DNA from: Lyophyllum atratum
Lineage: Eukaryota > Basidiomycota > Agaricomycetes > Agaricales > Lyophyllaceae
Direction: 5' to 3'
Assembly (NCBI GenBank): GCA_014905825.1
Contig: JACGCN010000103.1
Coordinates: 1-56,951 of the forward strand
Length of the DNA stretch: 56,951 bases
In this document: positions 43,404-54,540 of the stretch, piece after piece
How positions within the stretch are numbered: the first letter of the stretch is position 1
Layout: each line of letters begins with the position of its first letter
Position numbers and translations under genes: made by a program
Notes under the pieces: model-generated
Told to the model about the DNA's origin: nothing
What the model saw: only the letters and a program-made list of their open reading frames with translations
The model's database searches: none

Positions 43404-45011
43404 ATGTCGGGGCTTCTGAGGTCGAACCTCCAACTCGACAATTTTGCTAAATCCATGCTGAAAAGATTCTTTGGAAACCAGCTGCATAGTGTCACTCGGT
43501 CTACCCCATCTATTCCACTCCACAGATGTCAGTCTAGCGGTCGCACTCCTTGGCGGCAAGACACCACGCCGGATCCATCCGTCTTCGTGGAAGAGAACTT
43601 CGCAAAACATACCCTTTTCGTTCTTGATGTTGGGAAACGCGCCATCAAGTTCTCCCTAATCGGCTTATTCGTTCTTGGGACCACAGCGGCTGCAGCCTAC
43701 GAAGGTGTACATCAGTGGGTGGAATTCGTAGAGCTCGCTCCGGAACACGACGTCGAGGTGAAACGGTGGGGATGGGACGATGAGAGGGAGAAATGGTCAG
43801 GGGATACGGTCAAGGGCGGAACTGATCCCGGATTAGGTTCCAAAGGTCGGCATACTGTGCGCGCGGCTTGGATGGCGTACAACTGGGGAGTGGGTTATAG
43901 CACGGCCGTTATCGGAACTGATACAGCAGGCCAGGAGGGTCTAGCAGGGCCAGGAGGTATGCGGGTCATGGACGCGAGCATTCAGAGAACGGAAGATTTC
44001 CTCAGCACTGCCACCTCGATAGCAGAAAACCGAAGGTCTCGTGGGCGTCTACACCCTCAAACTATCACGCAGCTTGTGGCTCGACATGCGACTGTTCTGG
44101 AACGTTTGGGTGCGCAATCTCTTCATCATTCTAAAGGCGAATATGAGCGCGCATGGGCTGGCTTTTCCGGACAAGGCCTAGAGGCTGCGCGCGTCGCCGT
44201 GAAGCTCGGAGACATCAATTCGCGATTAGGTCAGGCGAGTGATGCCCTTGCATGGTGGGCCAAAGCCATTCAACTCATTTGCGGCGAGGTCCCGGATGTA
44301 TTCGAGAAGCTACCCACAGTCCTAGGATCTGCCCCTGCCTCCCCTTATGCTCAACGAGTTCTATCTACCACACTTGTATCACTCTCTGCCTTCTATGGCA
44401 AGTCAGGGCAGTTACAGCAAGCACGGAGCATCCAAGAAGCCGCTCTTGACATGCTTCGCTCCGTCCCATCTCCCGCATCGTTAGCGTCAGCTTCCCCACC
44501 CCACGCGCTTCATGCTCTCTATCTACTCCAGCGATCCTCTCTATTATCTATACACCTTGCCGAAGTGCTATATGCTCAACGCCAACCCGTCACTTCCATT
44601 CAGTACTTGACTTCCGCAGCTGAATCGTCGGAGAGGGTCGCACGGGCTCTTACAGGTCTTTCCTTGCCTCCTGCCGAACGTATTCCCAGCAGTATGACTC
44701 CGCAACAAGATATCTCGCCATTATCGGTATACACATCTTCACGCTCGATGAGGAAGCCGGCCAACGCCCTTCTTCGAGATGCCCGTCGAACTTCCGCAGA
44801 AGCCTGGAATTTGATCGGTATCTTGAATGAAACCCAGGACAAAAATCTTCCGGTTGCACTTCAATGTTATGAGCGTGCTGTACACTGGGCTGGGACCTTC
44901 GATGGAAAGTCACAGACAATGCAGCCGAGCGAGGGGACCTTGGAATCAGACTGGGTCGTTTTTTGGGGTAACTATGCACGCGCCAAACGTTTGGTCGAAC
45001 AGAAAACATGA
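43404..45011 (+). CDS. Mitochondrial inner-membrane TPR protein, Mgr3-like
   Basis: A single 535-residue exon, unusual in this intron-dense window. Residues 1-50 are Arg/Lys/Ser-rich without acidic residues in the core (MLKRFFGNQLHSVTRS), a mitochondrial leader. One transmembrane helix follows at about residues 83-105 (FSLIGLFVLGTTAAAAYEGV). The remainder is helical with tetratricopeptide-like repeats: GLEAARVAVKLGDINSRLGQ, DALAWWAKAIQLI, GKSGQLQQARSIQEAALDML, SLLSIHLAEVLYAQRQ, and SAEAWNLIGILNETQDKN. One TM plus TPRs in the intermembrane space is the design of Mgr3, an adaptor of the Yme1 protease, whose gene is 9 kb away here. The match is by architecture, so Mgr3 identity is an inference. 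Start may also be the Met at 43455. Confidence 0.6.
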   Translation: MSGLLRSNLQLDNFAKSMLKRFFGNQLHSVTRSTPSIPLHRCQSSGRTPWRQDTTPDPSVFVEENFAKHTLFVLDVGKRAIKFSLIGLFVLGTTAAAAYEGVHQWVEFVELAPEHDVEVKRWGWDDEREKWSGDTVKGGTDPGLGSKGRHTVRAAWMAYNWGVGYSTAVIGTDTAGQEGLAGPGGMRVMDASIQRTEDFLSTATSIAENRRSRGRLHPQTITQLVARHATVLERLGAQSLHHSKGEYERAWAGFSGQGLEAARVAVKLGDINSRLGQASDALAWWAKAIQLICGEVPDVFEKLPTVLGSAPASPYAQRVLSTTLVSLSAFYGKSGQLQQARSIQEAALDMLRSVPSPASLASASPPHALHALYLLQRSSLLSIHLAEVLYAQRQPVTSIQYLTSAAESSERVARALTGLSLPPAERIPSSMTPQQDISPLSVYTSSRSMRKPANALLRDARRTSAEAWNLIGILNETQDKNLPVALQCYERAVHWAGTFDGKSQTMQPSEGTLESDWVVFWGNYARAKRLVEQKT

Positions 45012-45301
45012 AGGCGCTTATAGCATCCTTCCATTCTCATGTCCGTCGTTTCCTGGAGTCGCAACAGGCAAGCCTTCGTGATCGCAGGCGTAATACTCCA
45101 CATGGGTATTGTCCATATGATAGCTCAATGCTATGTCTCCCACAGATTACTGAATCGCAAACTTACCCGTAAATGCTAGATGCGGCAGACACCAGCCTCC
45201 GATGCATATAAACATGTGAGTATTAGTGATCTCCACGGGTATTCCACTAAGTGATACACTGTGATACATATGAAAGACATGAATGGATCAGTCGTCTGGG
45301 T

Positions 45302-46711
45302 TCATCTGTTTCCCAAGCCGCTGAGATTCCATGCAACCTGCCTTCTCACGAGAGGAATTATAAATATCAGTCTGAGCAGCCAGTAGTTAATGTCGAGGAA
45401 CTTCGCGGCTCCCAAGACACCAGCGATGGACATGATTTTTTTAGTCAACCGAATGGTCGCAAGCGCTCGATTATGACGGGTCGAAACATGGTCGTCCAAT
45501 AACTTATTCTTCTCAGGGAGTGATTCATTGGTGCATGCAGCGTGCGCTGCAAGAACTGGGCCGAGACTGATGGCGTCGCGAATGCCCAGGTTCATCCCGA
45601 GCCCTCCAGCAGGTGAATGAATGTGGGCAGCGTCACCTACGAGGAGCACGGTGCCCCTTCCGTGTTCTCCATGTGTCCTCGCAGACCCCATCCGAATTAA
45701 GAACTTATCAGCAATAGCGGCATGGGTTCTGAACCGTGTTGCCCAGATAGTCTTTGATATATGAATGGGGTTTGGGTTGACAGATATATCCGAGGACAGA
45801 TGTAGAGGCCCTTGTTCGTCAATATATTGCTGAAGATAGGAGGTAGATGGATTGGAAGGCGGTGGGCCAGCAGCTAGCGGGACATTGAACCCAATTCGAT
45901 ATATGGGGTCTGAGTCGGGTGATCTGGGCAGCGGGATGGTGAGGAAGAATTTTCCTCCTGAGGCCGTTGCGTGAACATTATCAGTGGGAAGATTTGGGTT
46001 ACTGGAGGAGAAGGTAACGTCTGCAAGTATCATCTGTGCAAGGCGTTCATCCATCGGCAGGCCGTCCGGGTCGGCGAAACCAACACCGGCCAGTTGACGA
46101 ATCTCAAGGCCAGGTCAGTGAGGCGGCTTTGCATCTTCAAATTGAGATCAGGCATACCACAGATTTTGCACCATCAGCACCGATAACATATTGAGCCGTG
46201 ATTACCTTGCCAGATTCGAAGGACACATCTAATCCACCTTGACCATTTTGTTGAAGACCTAAAGCCCTCTCGGGTCGCAGGATTTCAACGTTCAACTCTT
46301 TGAGATGTGCCTCAAGCACTCGTTCCGTCGTAGATTGAGGAATGAGAAGGACGAAAGGAAACCTGGTGTAGGGTGCAAGTGATGAAAATTCGGCCCCCAT
46401 TAATAAAGGGGCATTTCTGTCGCCGATCTGCATACCGCTTCCTTTGATTCCAATTTCAAGAAGAGGTTCAGCACAACCGATGGTGTCAAGAGCCTATGAC
46501 AGGTTATCTTGATTATAGCTCAGCTTATGGAAGATTTTACCTCCAAGGTTGCGGCATGAATTGTCATCGCACGCGATGCTTCTCCTTTGCTTGCGCTTTC
46601 TTCAACGATGAGGAGGTCATGAAAGCCTTGCTTGACAAGAGAAATTGCAGCGGCGAGTCCAGTCGGGCCCGCGCCGACGATGAGTATAGTTGTTCTTTGT
46701 GTTGTTGACAT
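45302..46711 (-). CDS. FAD-dependent monooxygenase (phenol hydroxylase/PHBH fold)
   Basis: Flavoprotein hydroxylase with the aromatic-monooxygenase fold. The start (complement of 46709-46711) gives MSTTQRTTILIVGAGPTGLA, the Rossmann GxGxxG FAD site, followed by HDLLIVEES and SRAMTIHAATLE. After a short intron come CAEPLLEIGIKG and SVIRQLAGVGF with the ADGAKS (DG) motif that contacts FAD and NAD(P)H; the second FAD site is LLVGDAAHIHSPAGGLGMN, and the tail is LVRRQVAWNLSGLGNR. Three exons join in frame. Such enzymes use NAD(P)H and O2 to hydroxylate phenols or other ring compounds; the substrate cannot be told from sequence. There are no biosynthetic neighbours. Divergent from DPP3, 78 bp between starts. 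Confidence 0.85.
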
Positions 46712-46789
46712 GCAGTGGTCGTTCAACGTCAAGGGTGTTTGGCTTCTATTCCAGTTCTGACATAATCTTGTCCGTCTGCCAAAAACGCG

Positions 46790-49700
46790 ATGTTCCGTGC
46801 CGGTCACAAGTTGCTTCGACGGCAGTATGCAATAGGACCTAATCTGACTAACAGATTATCATCGAGGTCAAATCATAGACCTCATCCAACCCAGTTTAAG
46901 AACTTTGCGACCATGATCGACGCTCAAGCAGCAGCAGAACGATTTCTAGCGGACCGCGCTGCTCCAATATGTAGCATGGATATTGCCAAATCGTTTGGGC
47001 AGCTGAGGTACTGTCAATCGAGTTCTCTGACATGGCTGCGTCGACTCTGATCAACCATTTAGTTCTCAGGAAAAGAAATATGCCCATTACCTGACTATCG
47101 CGTCATGGGCAGGAGCGCGGATCATTCAAGGTTCGTATGACATGCGCATTACTAGATCACCATCTTCACCTTGAGGTGCCACTAGCACAATGGACTCCCC
47201 AGGCCACAGCTCTCTATGATCTCTTGATCCTGACATTCAGTACGCCGAACGGCACCCTTGCCGACCTTGCAGCTCTCCAGCAGCAAGCCAGTATCTCATC
47301 CAGCGAATGGGAGGACTTGTTACAATACACGACGCAGGTCAGTCCAGGAATTTACTTCATAGTCATCGTGTGTCTAAGCTCGCAAGTTCAGACGTTGAGT
47401 AACCTTGTCAATTACAAGACCTTTGGTTTCACCAAAATATTACCTCGAGTCCCAGCGGACAAGTTCGAGGCTGTTGTTAAGCACTCAGCGAACTCTGAGA
47501 AGGCTTTGGCTCTGTGGAATGACGTGAGTGACTCACAGCGGGTGAAAAGAACACGCACTCACCTCAGGCAAGTTGAAAGAGCACATTTACGCATTGACTC
47601 CGGAGTCTAGCCTCTTCATCGGCAAGCGAAATCTAGGTCACGTCTCCAACTATTACCTTGGGCAGCCGATCACGGACGAAGAGGTCGCCTCCGTTCAGGC
47701 AGCCGCTGAGGACCTTGGCATCGATGTTCTGAACACTCGGTATATCACATGCGTTATATATACCACTTTTTGCTTATATTCATTCATCTAGTGTTGTGAA
47801 GAACGGACCAGATGATTTCACCCTCCTCATTGCATCAGCGAAATCTCAACCATCTGCAACACATGTTATCGATAGCAGATCTGCCAAGGCCACTTTGAAA
47901 GTGGAATATGGCGACTTCTCTGAATCTTTGCAAGCAGTCGTCAAAGCGCTTCAAGAGGTTTGTCGACTCAACGTTCTTCTATCTTATCTCGCGTTGACAG
48001 CCTCTTGCAGGCCAAAAAGTACGCTGCCAATGAGAACCAGAACGGAATGATCGAAGGCTATATCAAATCGTACGTGCATGGCTGATAGGTGCGACGGCGT
48101 TCTCATCTCCCTCTAGCTTTGAGACTGGGTCTATTCAGGACCACAAGGACGCGTCAAAATTCTGGGTGAAAGATGTCGGTCCAGTTGTGGAGTCATACAT
48201 TGGGGTGCACATTGTTTCGTATCAAACACAGACAGTCCGGCTGACACTGTCTCCAGTTCGTGGAAACATACGTTGACCCATATGGTGGGAGAGCCGAGTG
48301 GGAAGGTTTGTGCATCTCCGATACCTTACATCATGACTACATCCAGATGCTTGACTAGGTTTCACGGCAATCGTCAACAAGCAACTCAGCGCCAAGTATG
48401 AAAGTTTAGTCAACGGTGCACCCGAACTCATCAAGGTTTTGCCTTGGGGTCCCGATTTCGAAGTCGACGTGTTCAGAAAGCCGGATTTCACCGCGCTTGA
48501 GGTCGTTTCCTTCGCAACTGGCGGTATGTCTCATCAATAAAACATACCGTCAACTTCTAACGACTACTGCTCCAGGCATCCCTGCCGGAATTAATGTATG
48601 TTTCTGGGCTATTTAATTACTGCGAACCTCACATCTGATCCCTATAGATCCCTGTGGGTTCATCAGACCTTGTCGAATGTTAATCAGCGCTGAAGAAAAT
48701 GTTAGAATTACTATGATATCCGGGAATCGACTGGCTTCAAGAATGTTTCCCTAGCTGTAAGTGACTGCTTAATGCTTAAGGTTTCGACTGCTAACATGTT
48801 AGATATGTTTTTTCCCCGCAGAACATCCTTGCCGCCAAAGCTCCTAGTCAGTCTTTTTTTTACACTTAATCAAGCCGTCGTTTGCCCATAGACTTCATCA
48901 GATGAGGAACTGACATTCATCCACCCGGATGATGTCGACATCTACAACACCTGGGACAGTCGGGCGTTTGAACTCCAGGTCGCCAACCATGAGCTGCTCG
49001 GACACGGGTCAGGCAAGCTCTTTGAAGAGCAGGCTGATGGGTCGAAGAACTTCGATCCTGCCAAGGTTCTTTTCTATCTTCACTGTATATCTCTTCTTTC
49101 TCGAACCTCCTTCTGCAGATCATCGACCCTCTCACCGGGAAGCCCATGTAAGGCTCAGCCATGTGTTGCGCCCTTGCTGAGATTTCTGATTGATCTGGGC
49201 TCAGAAAGTCGTGGTACAAGTCTGGCCAGACCCCCGGTTCGGTACTCGGGGAAGTTTCGTCCTCTATGGAAGAATGCCGCGCTGAGGCTGTCGCACTGTT
49301 CTGTAAGCATGTCCAGCTCCATTCGACCCTTTCGTCAACGATTTTTGTTTGCCGCAGTGGTCGGGAACCAAGATATCCTGAAAATCTTCAACGTTAAGCT
49401 AGCGATGTTCAGATTGCACTACAGCCAACTTATTTCTTTTGCTCCTTGCAGTATACTGACAAACAAGATATCGAGGACATCCAATACATCACTTTCCTCT
49501 TGATGGCGCGGGCAGGTCTTAGGGCTTTGGAGTATTATGACCCCGCAACCGAGAAGCACGGACAAGCACACATGCAAGCCCGGTAAGCGCGCCTCACAGG
49601 CTTTCGTCAATCGCGTAATCTCAAGCTGTGCCACAGACTTGGTATCACGCAACATCTTATCGAGTCGGGGATTGCACGCCTTGAGGAAGTGCGCGATGCG

Positions 49701-50144
49701 AACGGCAAGCTAGAGAATCTCTACGTTAGAGTGCGTTGTCGCCTATTCCATCCTCGAGGTTATTTCTGCTGACTGCTCGTCTGTAGGTGGACCGCCAGAA
49801 GGTTCTCTCAGAAGGCAAAGACGCCATCGGGAAGCTTCTCATCAATCTCCAAGTCCTCAAGAGCACAGCCGATGGTGCAGGCGCACGCGAGTTCTATAAA
49901 AACCTCACGAAGCCCCTCCCCGGTTGGGAAGACGATATCCGCAACATGGTCCTGCAGAAGAAACTGGTAGGTCTTGCGTTGGTGCCCCCTTGTCTGGACA
50001 AGTGTACTAAGCTATCCCTCTCCAAAGCCCCGCAAGATCTTTGTCCAGCCTAATACCCAGGTTGTCGACGGTGAAGTCGTACTCAAGGAGTATCCCCTCA
50101 CCTGCGCTGGCGTGATCGAAAGCTTCATTGAGCGGAAGCTGTAA
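46790..50144 (+). CDS. DPP3: Dipeptidyl peptidase III (M49 zinc exopeptidase)
   Basis: M49 metallopeptidase that removes dipeptides from the N-terminus of oligopeptides in the cytosol. The zinc site HELLGH (CAT at 48988 to CAC at 49005) is the M49 hallmark HEXXXH, and EECRAE near 49268 supplies the third ligand. Other blocks: [108 protein letters not shown] and [17 protein letters not shown] at the end. More than 15 introns. A 6-nt microexon (48648-48653, coding Ile-Pro) restores INIPNYYDIR. The ATG at 46790 adds an Arg-rich leader that could be mitochondrial; the Met at 46911 or 46914 may start a cytosolic form. Confidence 0.93.
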
Positions 50145-50347
50145 CTTCGGAGGGCGAAGGCGGGAATCGCATATCCTTAGTCCATGTTTAAGCATTGGTG
50201 TAGCATTATCGATAGTTAAACAGGGTAAAGCAAGACGTTTAAATCAGTGCGTGATTATGAGTATAAATATGCATGAAGTGTGTAAGGATGATTAATTCCA
50301 GGATGCTGTGTGGTGATAAATAACTAGAATGTGAATGAATACTAGTA

Positions 50348-51966
50348 TCAGGATGTTTCGCGGACCATGGCTACGACCACTGTAACACTGCGGAGTCGAG
50401 GGTATGAGACAGCAAAACAGCGAGAAGTAGAGAATACATACTCATCGGGTTTCTGTACGTGGTGCTATGTCAGAAACCAGCGCTAAGATAAAAATGAAAA
50501 TGACGTACCCCTCCTTGGAAGAACATTCCGTGCCTGGCAGCTTCCTCTACGGACAACAAATTAAAGCCAGTACAACGAGGAAAGAAATCTGTGACGAACT
50601 CTCAAATGGACTGACTCTCGATTTCTTACGCATACATTGTCTCGAAAAGTCCACCAGGCGATCGGCTATTGTCTGCACCTGCTGCTCCTCCGTCCCCCCA
50701 TGCCGGGCTACCAATGAGCAGAGAGTTACAATTTCGGATGCAAAGACATTATCGGACAACCCGTCGGTCTGTGCGGAGCTACTCAGTATCGAACACTCTG
50801 CGGGGGAGACAAAAGGCATAGGCTTGAGCAAGGAGTAACGCACATATGCAATAACAATATCTCCGTCCGTCAGCTTGGTCCGGAACGTGTCTGCCTCGCT
50901 GGGCTTATCCACACACGCCCGAGAAAATTTTCGACCGGAGTTGGCGGGGAGTTTCGTTAGCTGCCTATGTATGGGTTATATGGTAAGTGAAAAGTCGGTG
51001 AGCGGCGATAAGGACGCACTTGGGACAATTGAAAAAGTGGGTTTGTGGCCGTTGCCTGTGAAGTATGGAATTCGAGCGGATAATCATGAAGCCACTGTCC
51101 CCCAGGCTAAGGGGAAGAAGGAGGTCAGCATCCTCGGTAGTCACCTAGGCGAGGTGTCGGCATACTTTGCTGAGCGGAATACACCAGACGACGCATTCAT
51201 CGTCATAATGCAAGCCGTACTTGATCCTAGTCATCATAGCATGAGAAATATACCTCGCCTGATAGACGCCCGAAACTCACCAGCCTGTACAAACTTCTCC
51301 CTCAACACACCACCATAGGCTAGGTCGAGACACTCGTATGGGGTCATCTCCCAGCCTTCAATCTCCTCGCGTTCCTCGTAATCCAACGTGGGGTCTATCT
51401 CTGGCTCGCCCGGCCACGCATTGCGCGAATAACGGTGCGCGTGGTACATGAGCGCCTGTGAGAAAAGAGATGGGTCTATGCCGCTGTCTATCCACCCCCC
51501 AACGCCATCTGCCACGCCGAAAGACACCCCCTCGATTCACCAACACCGATAAGGTCCAAGTCAATTAAAGATGACGCTGTGTACGTACTGAGTTGCTTCG
51601 CATCTGGAGAAAGTTACAGCATGTCAATTATAGTTAAATCGCCTCAAAATGCGCATGGTACGTACATTCTGGACAAAGAAAAAAATCCTGGCCGATATGG
51701 GTGCTCTTGGAGGCCTTGGGCCACGCGAGCATGCGGTCCCTCCAAGCGCCGATAGGGCTGTCCGCGGGGAAGGGCATCTGCAATGGCTCTGCGGGGCCTG
51801 GCTTTCCTGCCCAGCTGGCACCAACATGGAATGCGTATGGACGAGGAGGACCTGCGGACATGGAGCGTGCCGGCGGACGTGATTTTCTGGCGTTGGTGGA
51901 GCTGCGTAGGATAGCTCGCACCATTGCCGGGCTGAAGTGTTTTGAAAGGGCATTGGAACGGGACAT
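50348..51966 (-). CDS. PTC7: Mitochondrial PP2C-type protein phosphatase, PTC7-like
   Basis: PTC7-family phosphatase (yeast Ptc7 dephosphorylates Coq7 and other mitochondrial proteins). The start (complement of 51964-51966) gives MSRSNALSKHFSPAMVRAIL and a long Arg/Ala/Pro leader fit for mitochondria, then FHVGASWAGKP and GQDFFLC. Catalytic blocks: GVADGVGGWIDSGIDPSLFS (first metal Asp in ADGVGG), KFVQAG, a short spliced SSTACI segment, GDSGFMIIR, DGDIVIAY, TDGLSDNVF (second metal Asp), ARHGMFFQGG and the C-terminal KPDDVTVVVAMV (third metal Asp pair). About eight short introns, the last leaving only the final dozen codons. Yeast PTC7 is known for a retained-intron isoform; nothing here shows whether this gene does so. 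Confidence 0.9.
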
Positions 51967-52174
51967 GGAGGGGACGATGGTGGAGACAGTAGTCGGCCCT
52001 CCGAGGAGGTTGGAGACTGAGGTGGCGCGAATCCCTCACAAAAATGACATGATCACATGACACGATCGCGGACGCGACGCGTCACGCCACAGCACTCCTC
52101 TCCCACTACCGTTTTGGGCCTCACAGTGATACTAGATAAGATGGGTATTACTATACAAAACAATCCTCCTATGG

Positions 52175-54426
52175 CTATTTAATTTTCTCTTTCCCACCTC
52201 CACCCCACTTACCCCAGTCGAAGGACTTCTTCACACTAATGACAAGCGGCATGGTACCGCTGCCTCCGTCGGAAGGCTTTCTTCCAGTCCCAACTCCAGT
52301 CGCATTGTGCTTCCTGTCGTCCTTCGTCTTTGCCTTCGGTCCACCGAACACTGGTGGATCCCCAACCTTAATCTTCTTCGCAGGCGCAGCTCTCTCATCC
52401 AAATGGGAGGCCGATCGTTTTCCTGCAACTCTATCCTCTTCGAAGCCAGCCCATGTACTGGTAGGTGTAGTATGTTTCAGCTTGCTCGTGGAATGCTTGC
52501 TATTGCCAGCGAACCAAGGGGACCGCAGATCACTCGACTTGATGTTACTCGTGCTCGGGCTTGAAGTCGTAGTCGTGTGCTTTGGATCTTAGCCTTGGCT
52601 GGAAGCAACGGAACCTTAACAGACGAAATGGGTTTCAAGGGTTTCAATTCACGACTCGAACCTTCCAACGCCGAAGTTGATTGCCTCCGAAATGGATTCC
52701 TGCCCTGCACGCTCGCTGAAACCTCGCCGCAGCGAATTTGAGTCTGAGTTGCACCCGTCTCAGATCTATTTCGGGAAATGGCACTCTCCCTCAACGCGTC
52801 AATCCGTGCTTGGTCAATCTTCATCCCAGTGCGTGCCCGATTTACTAAAGCCAAACCCAGCACAGCTCCTCCCCCTGTCACAGACCGCGACCGCGCGTTG
52901 GCCAGGTCTTGGAGGCGTGCGCTATGCACATCCAGGGTGCTCCATGGGGGAGGGGTGCGGTAGAGGGCTAGCTTTGCATCATGACGACTAGAAGGCCTGC
53001 CAAAGCTCTCCAAATGAACCCGGGCATAATACATTGGCGCAGAGTAGTTCTTCTCTGGATCATATTTCGGAGTAGAGTTTGAAGAAAGGGGATTGAGGTA
53101 GAACAGATCTGGGGTAGATTCTGAGGCGTAAGATGATGGACTGGGAGGCTGAGGTTCGTGGCGTGGCTGCGATAGAGACCTGTTGGGTTGTGCCAGCGCG
53201 GAGGATGGGCTCGCAGGAGGGGTGTAGAGGAACCTCTCTGTCGGCGGTGGGTCGCCGTGTTGACTGTCGGCTGCATCGCTCTCATCATCCTCGTCAGAGT
53301 CATCATCCTCATTTCGGTCACTGTCAAAGCCCTTCTCGCTGCCACTGTCATGACAAGCATTACACGTATAATCATAATTGCATTCGCAGTTGTAATGAGA
53401 TCCAAAGGCGTCTTCCTCAGAAGCCCAACGAGGCGTTTCGTTTACTTTTTGAATGGTGACATCTTTTCCAGGTGGCTGTAGTTGCAAATCACCTGACGAC
53501 GCGTCCTTCTTGGACTTTGGCTGGACGCGTGAAGATGGCACAAATACGTAGGATTCCTGAGGAATGGCGATGGATCCGGGGGCCTTGGAGAGAGGATGGT
53601 TGAGACTATCGATCACCAGGTTGAAGCGGTTTTCGGAAGAGCAGAGATCCAGTCCAGAGAGAGAGTCGACAGCGGCGGCGAGGGGAGATGGGTGGAAGAG
53701 CGCTGTATCAGAGGAAGGTTGAAAAGCGCTATTCTTGGCTGGCCGACAGTTTGTTCCTCTGAGGTCTGCAAGTGGACATCAGTGGGAGTCGACGCGTATT
53801 GACTGTCGCGGGTCCACACACCTATGACGGAGAGGAGAGGAAACTTGGAGAGATGAGGATAGACGTTGTCATCCATATTTGTGCAGTATCTGAGTCTGAG
53901 AATCCTGAGTGGCCAGGGACCGCGTCGTTCTGGTCCATCATCGACCCAGAGCAAGGTGCCAGCGAGCGCCTTGATGGCGTAGGAGGAGAGGGATGTCGCG
54001 CTGGCATCAAGGGCGACGAGTGAATGGAGAGGGCTGAGGGAGACTATGGAGGTGTCGGTGAGGTGTGGACAGGCGGGGAGGTCGAGGATGGTGAGGAGAG
54101 AGAAGCGCGGCGTGAACGGGACGCGCTGGAGGAGGAGCAGGTGGGCATCGGCGAGCGGGAGGGTGAGGGCGCGGAGGTGGGTGGGCAGGTTATCGTAGAC
54201 CTGGACCAGGGTGGCCCAGAGACGGGGTCCGGGGTTGTGGTCCGCGGAGGACGTCGGAGTGGTCCTGGTCATAGTTGAGACGGACGGGGAGAAGATGGAC
54301 GTGGTCTGGGAAGGGGGCGAGACGCTGGAGACAGATCCAGGACAGGGAGGGGACGCGGTCCGTCGGTGGAGCGGGCAGGCTATACGGAGCTCGGGGATGA
54401 CCTGCGGGTCGGAATAGAACAATCAT
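52175..54426 (-). CDS. Leucine-rich-repeat protein with charged C-terminal half (hypothetical)
   Basis: Three introns are inferred from frame switches: a 52-nt one near 54186-54237 (joining PVRLNYDQDHSD to VYDNLPTHLRALTLPL), one near 53766-53818 (joining PLLSVI to DLRGTNCRPA), and a 65-nt one near 52555-52620. The joined N-terminal half reads like LRRs (LRALTLPLADAHLLLL, LLTILDLPACPHLTDTSI, LRILRLRYCTNMDDN, LLSVIDLRGTNC). The C-terminal half has a Cys cluster (CECNYDYTCNAC, which could bind zinc), an acidic stretch (RNEDDDSDEDDE), Ser/Pro-rich sequence and a basic tail with PAKKIKV. I do not recognise an F-box, and no orthologue. Start is the ATG complement of 54424-54426 (MIVLFRP), with an alternative exon boundary at GCAG/GTCATCC. 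Gene model moderately sure; function unknown. Starts 114 bp from FKS1, divergently. Confidence 0.6.
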
Positions 54427-54540
54427 GTCATCACGTTACAAGTCACATCCCTGCCTCTTCACAACGAAATTCCCACCCTCGGCATCATCCCTCCCTCTGT
54501 CCCCCACTTTCATTCACCTCTTCGTTCTTTCATTCACTCA

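Noticed and set aside
40765..46711. Mannanase and FAD monooxygenase as part of a metabolic gene cluster
   Set aside because: No synthase, transporter or regulator is adjacent; neighbours are housekeeping mitochondrial and peptidase genes, so a cluster is not supported.
2140..52060. CACGTG sites near several promoters (TOM40, FBP1, YME1, XPD) as a shared regulon
   Set aside because: A 6-bp palindrome is expected about 14 times in 57 kb by chance, so single sites cannot support co-regulation. Only the triple cluster at 11199-11247 was kept.
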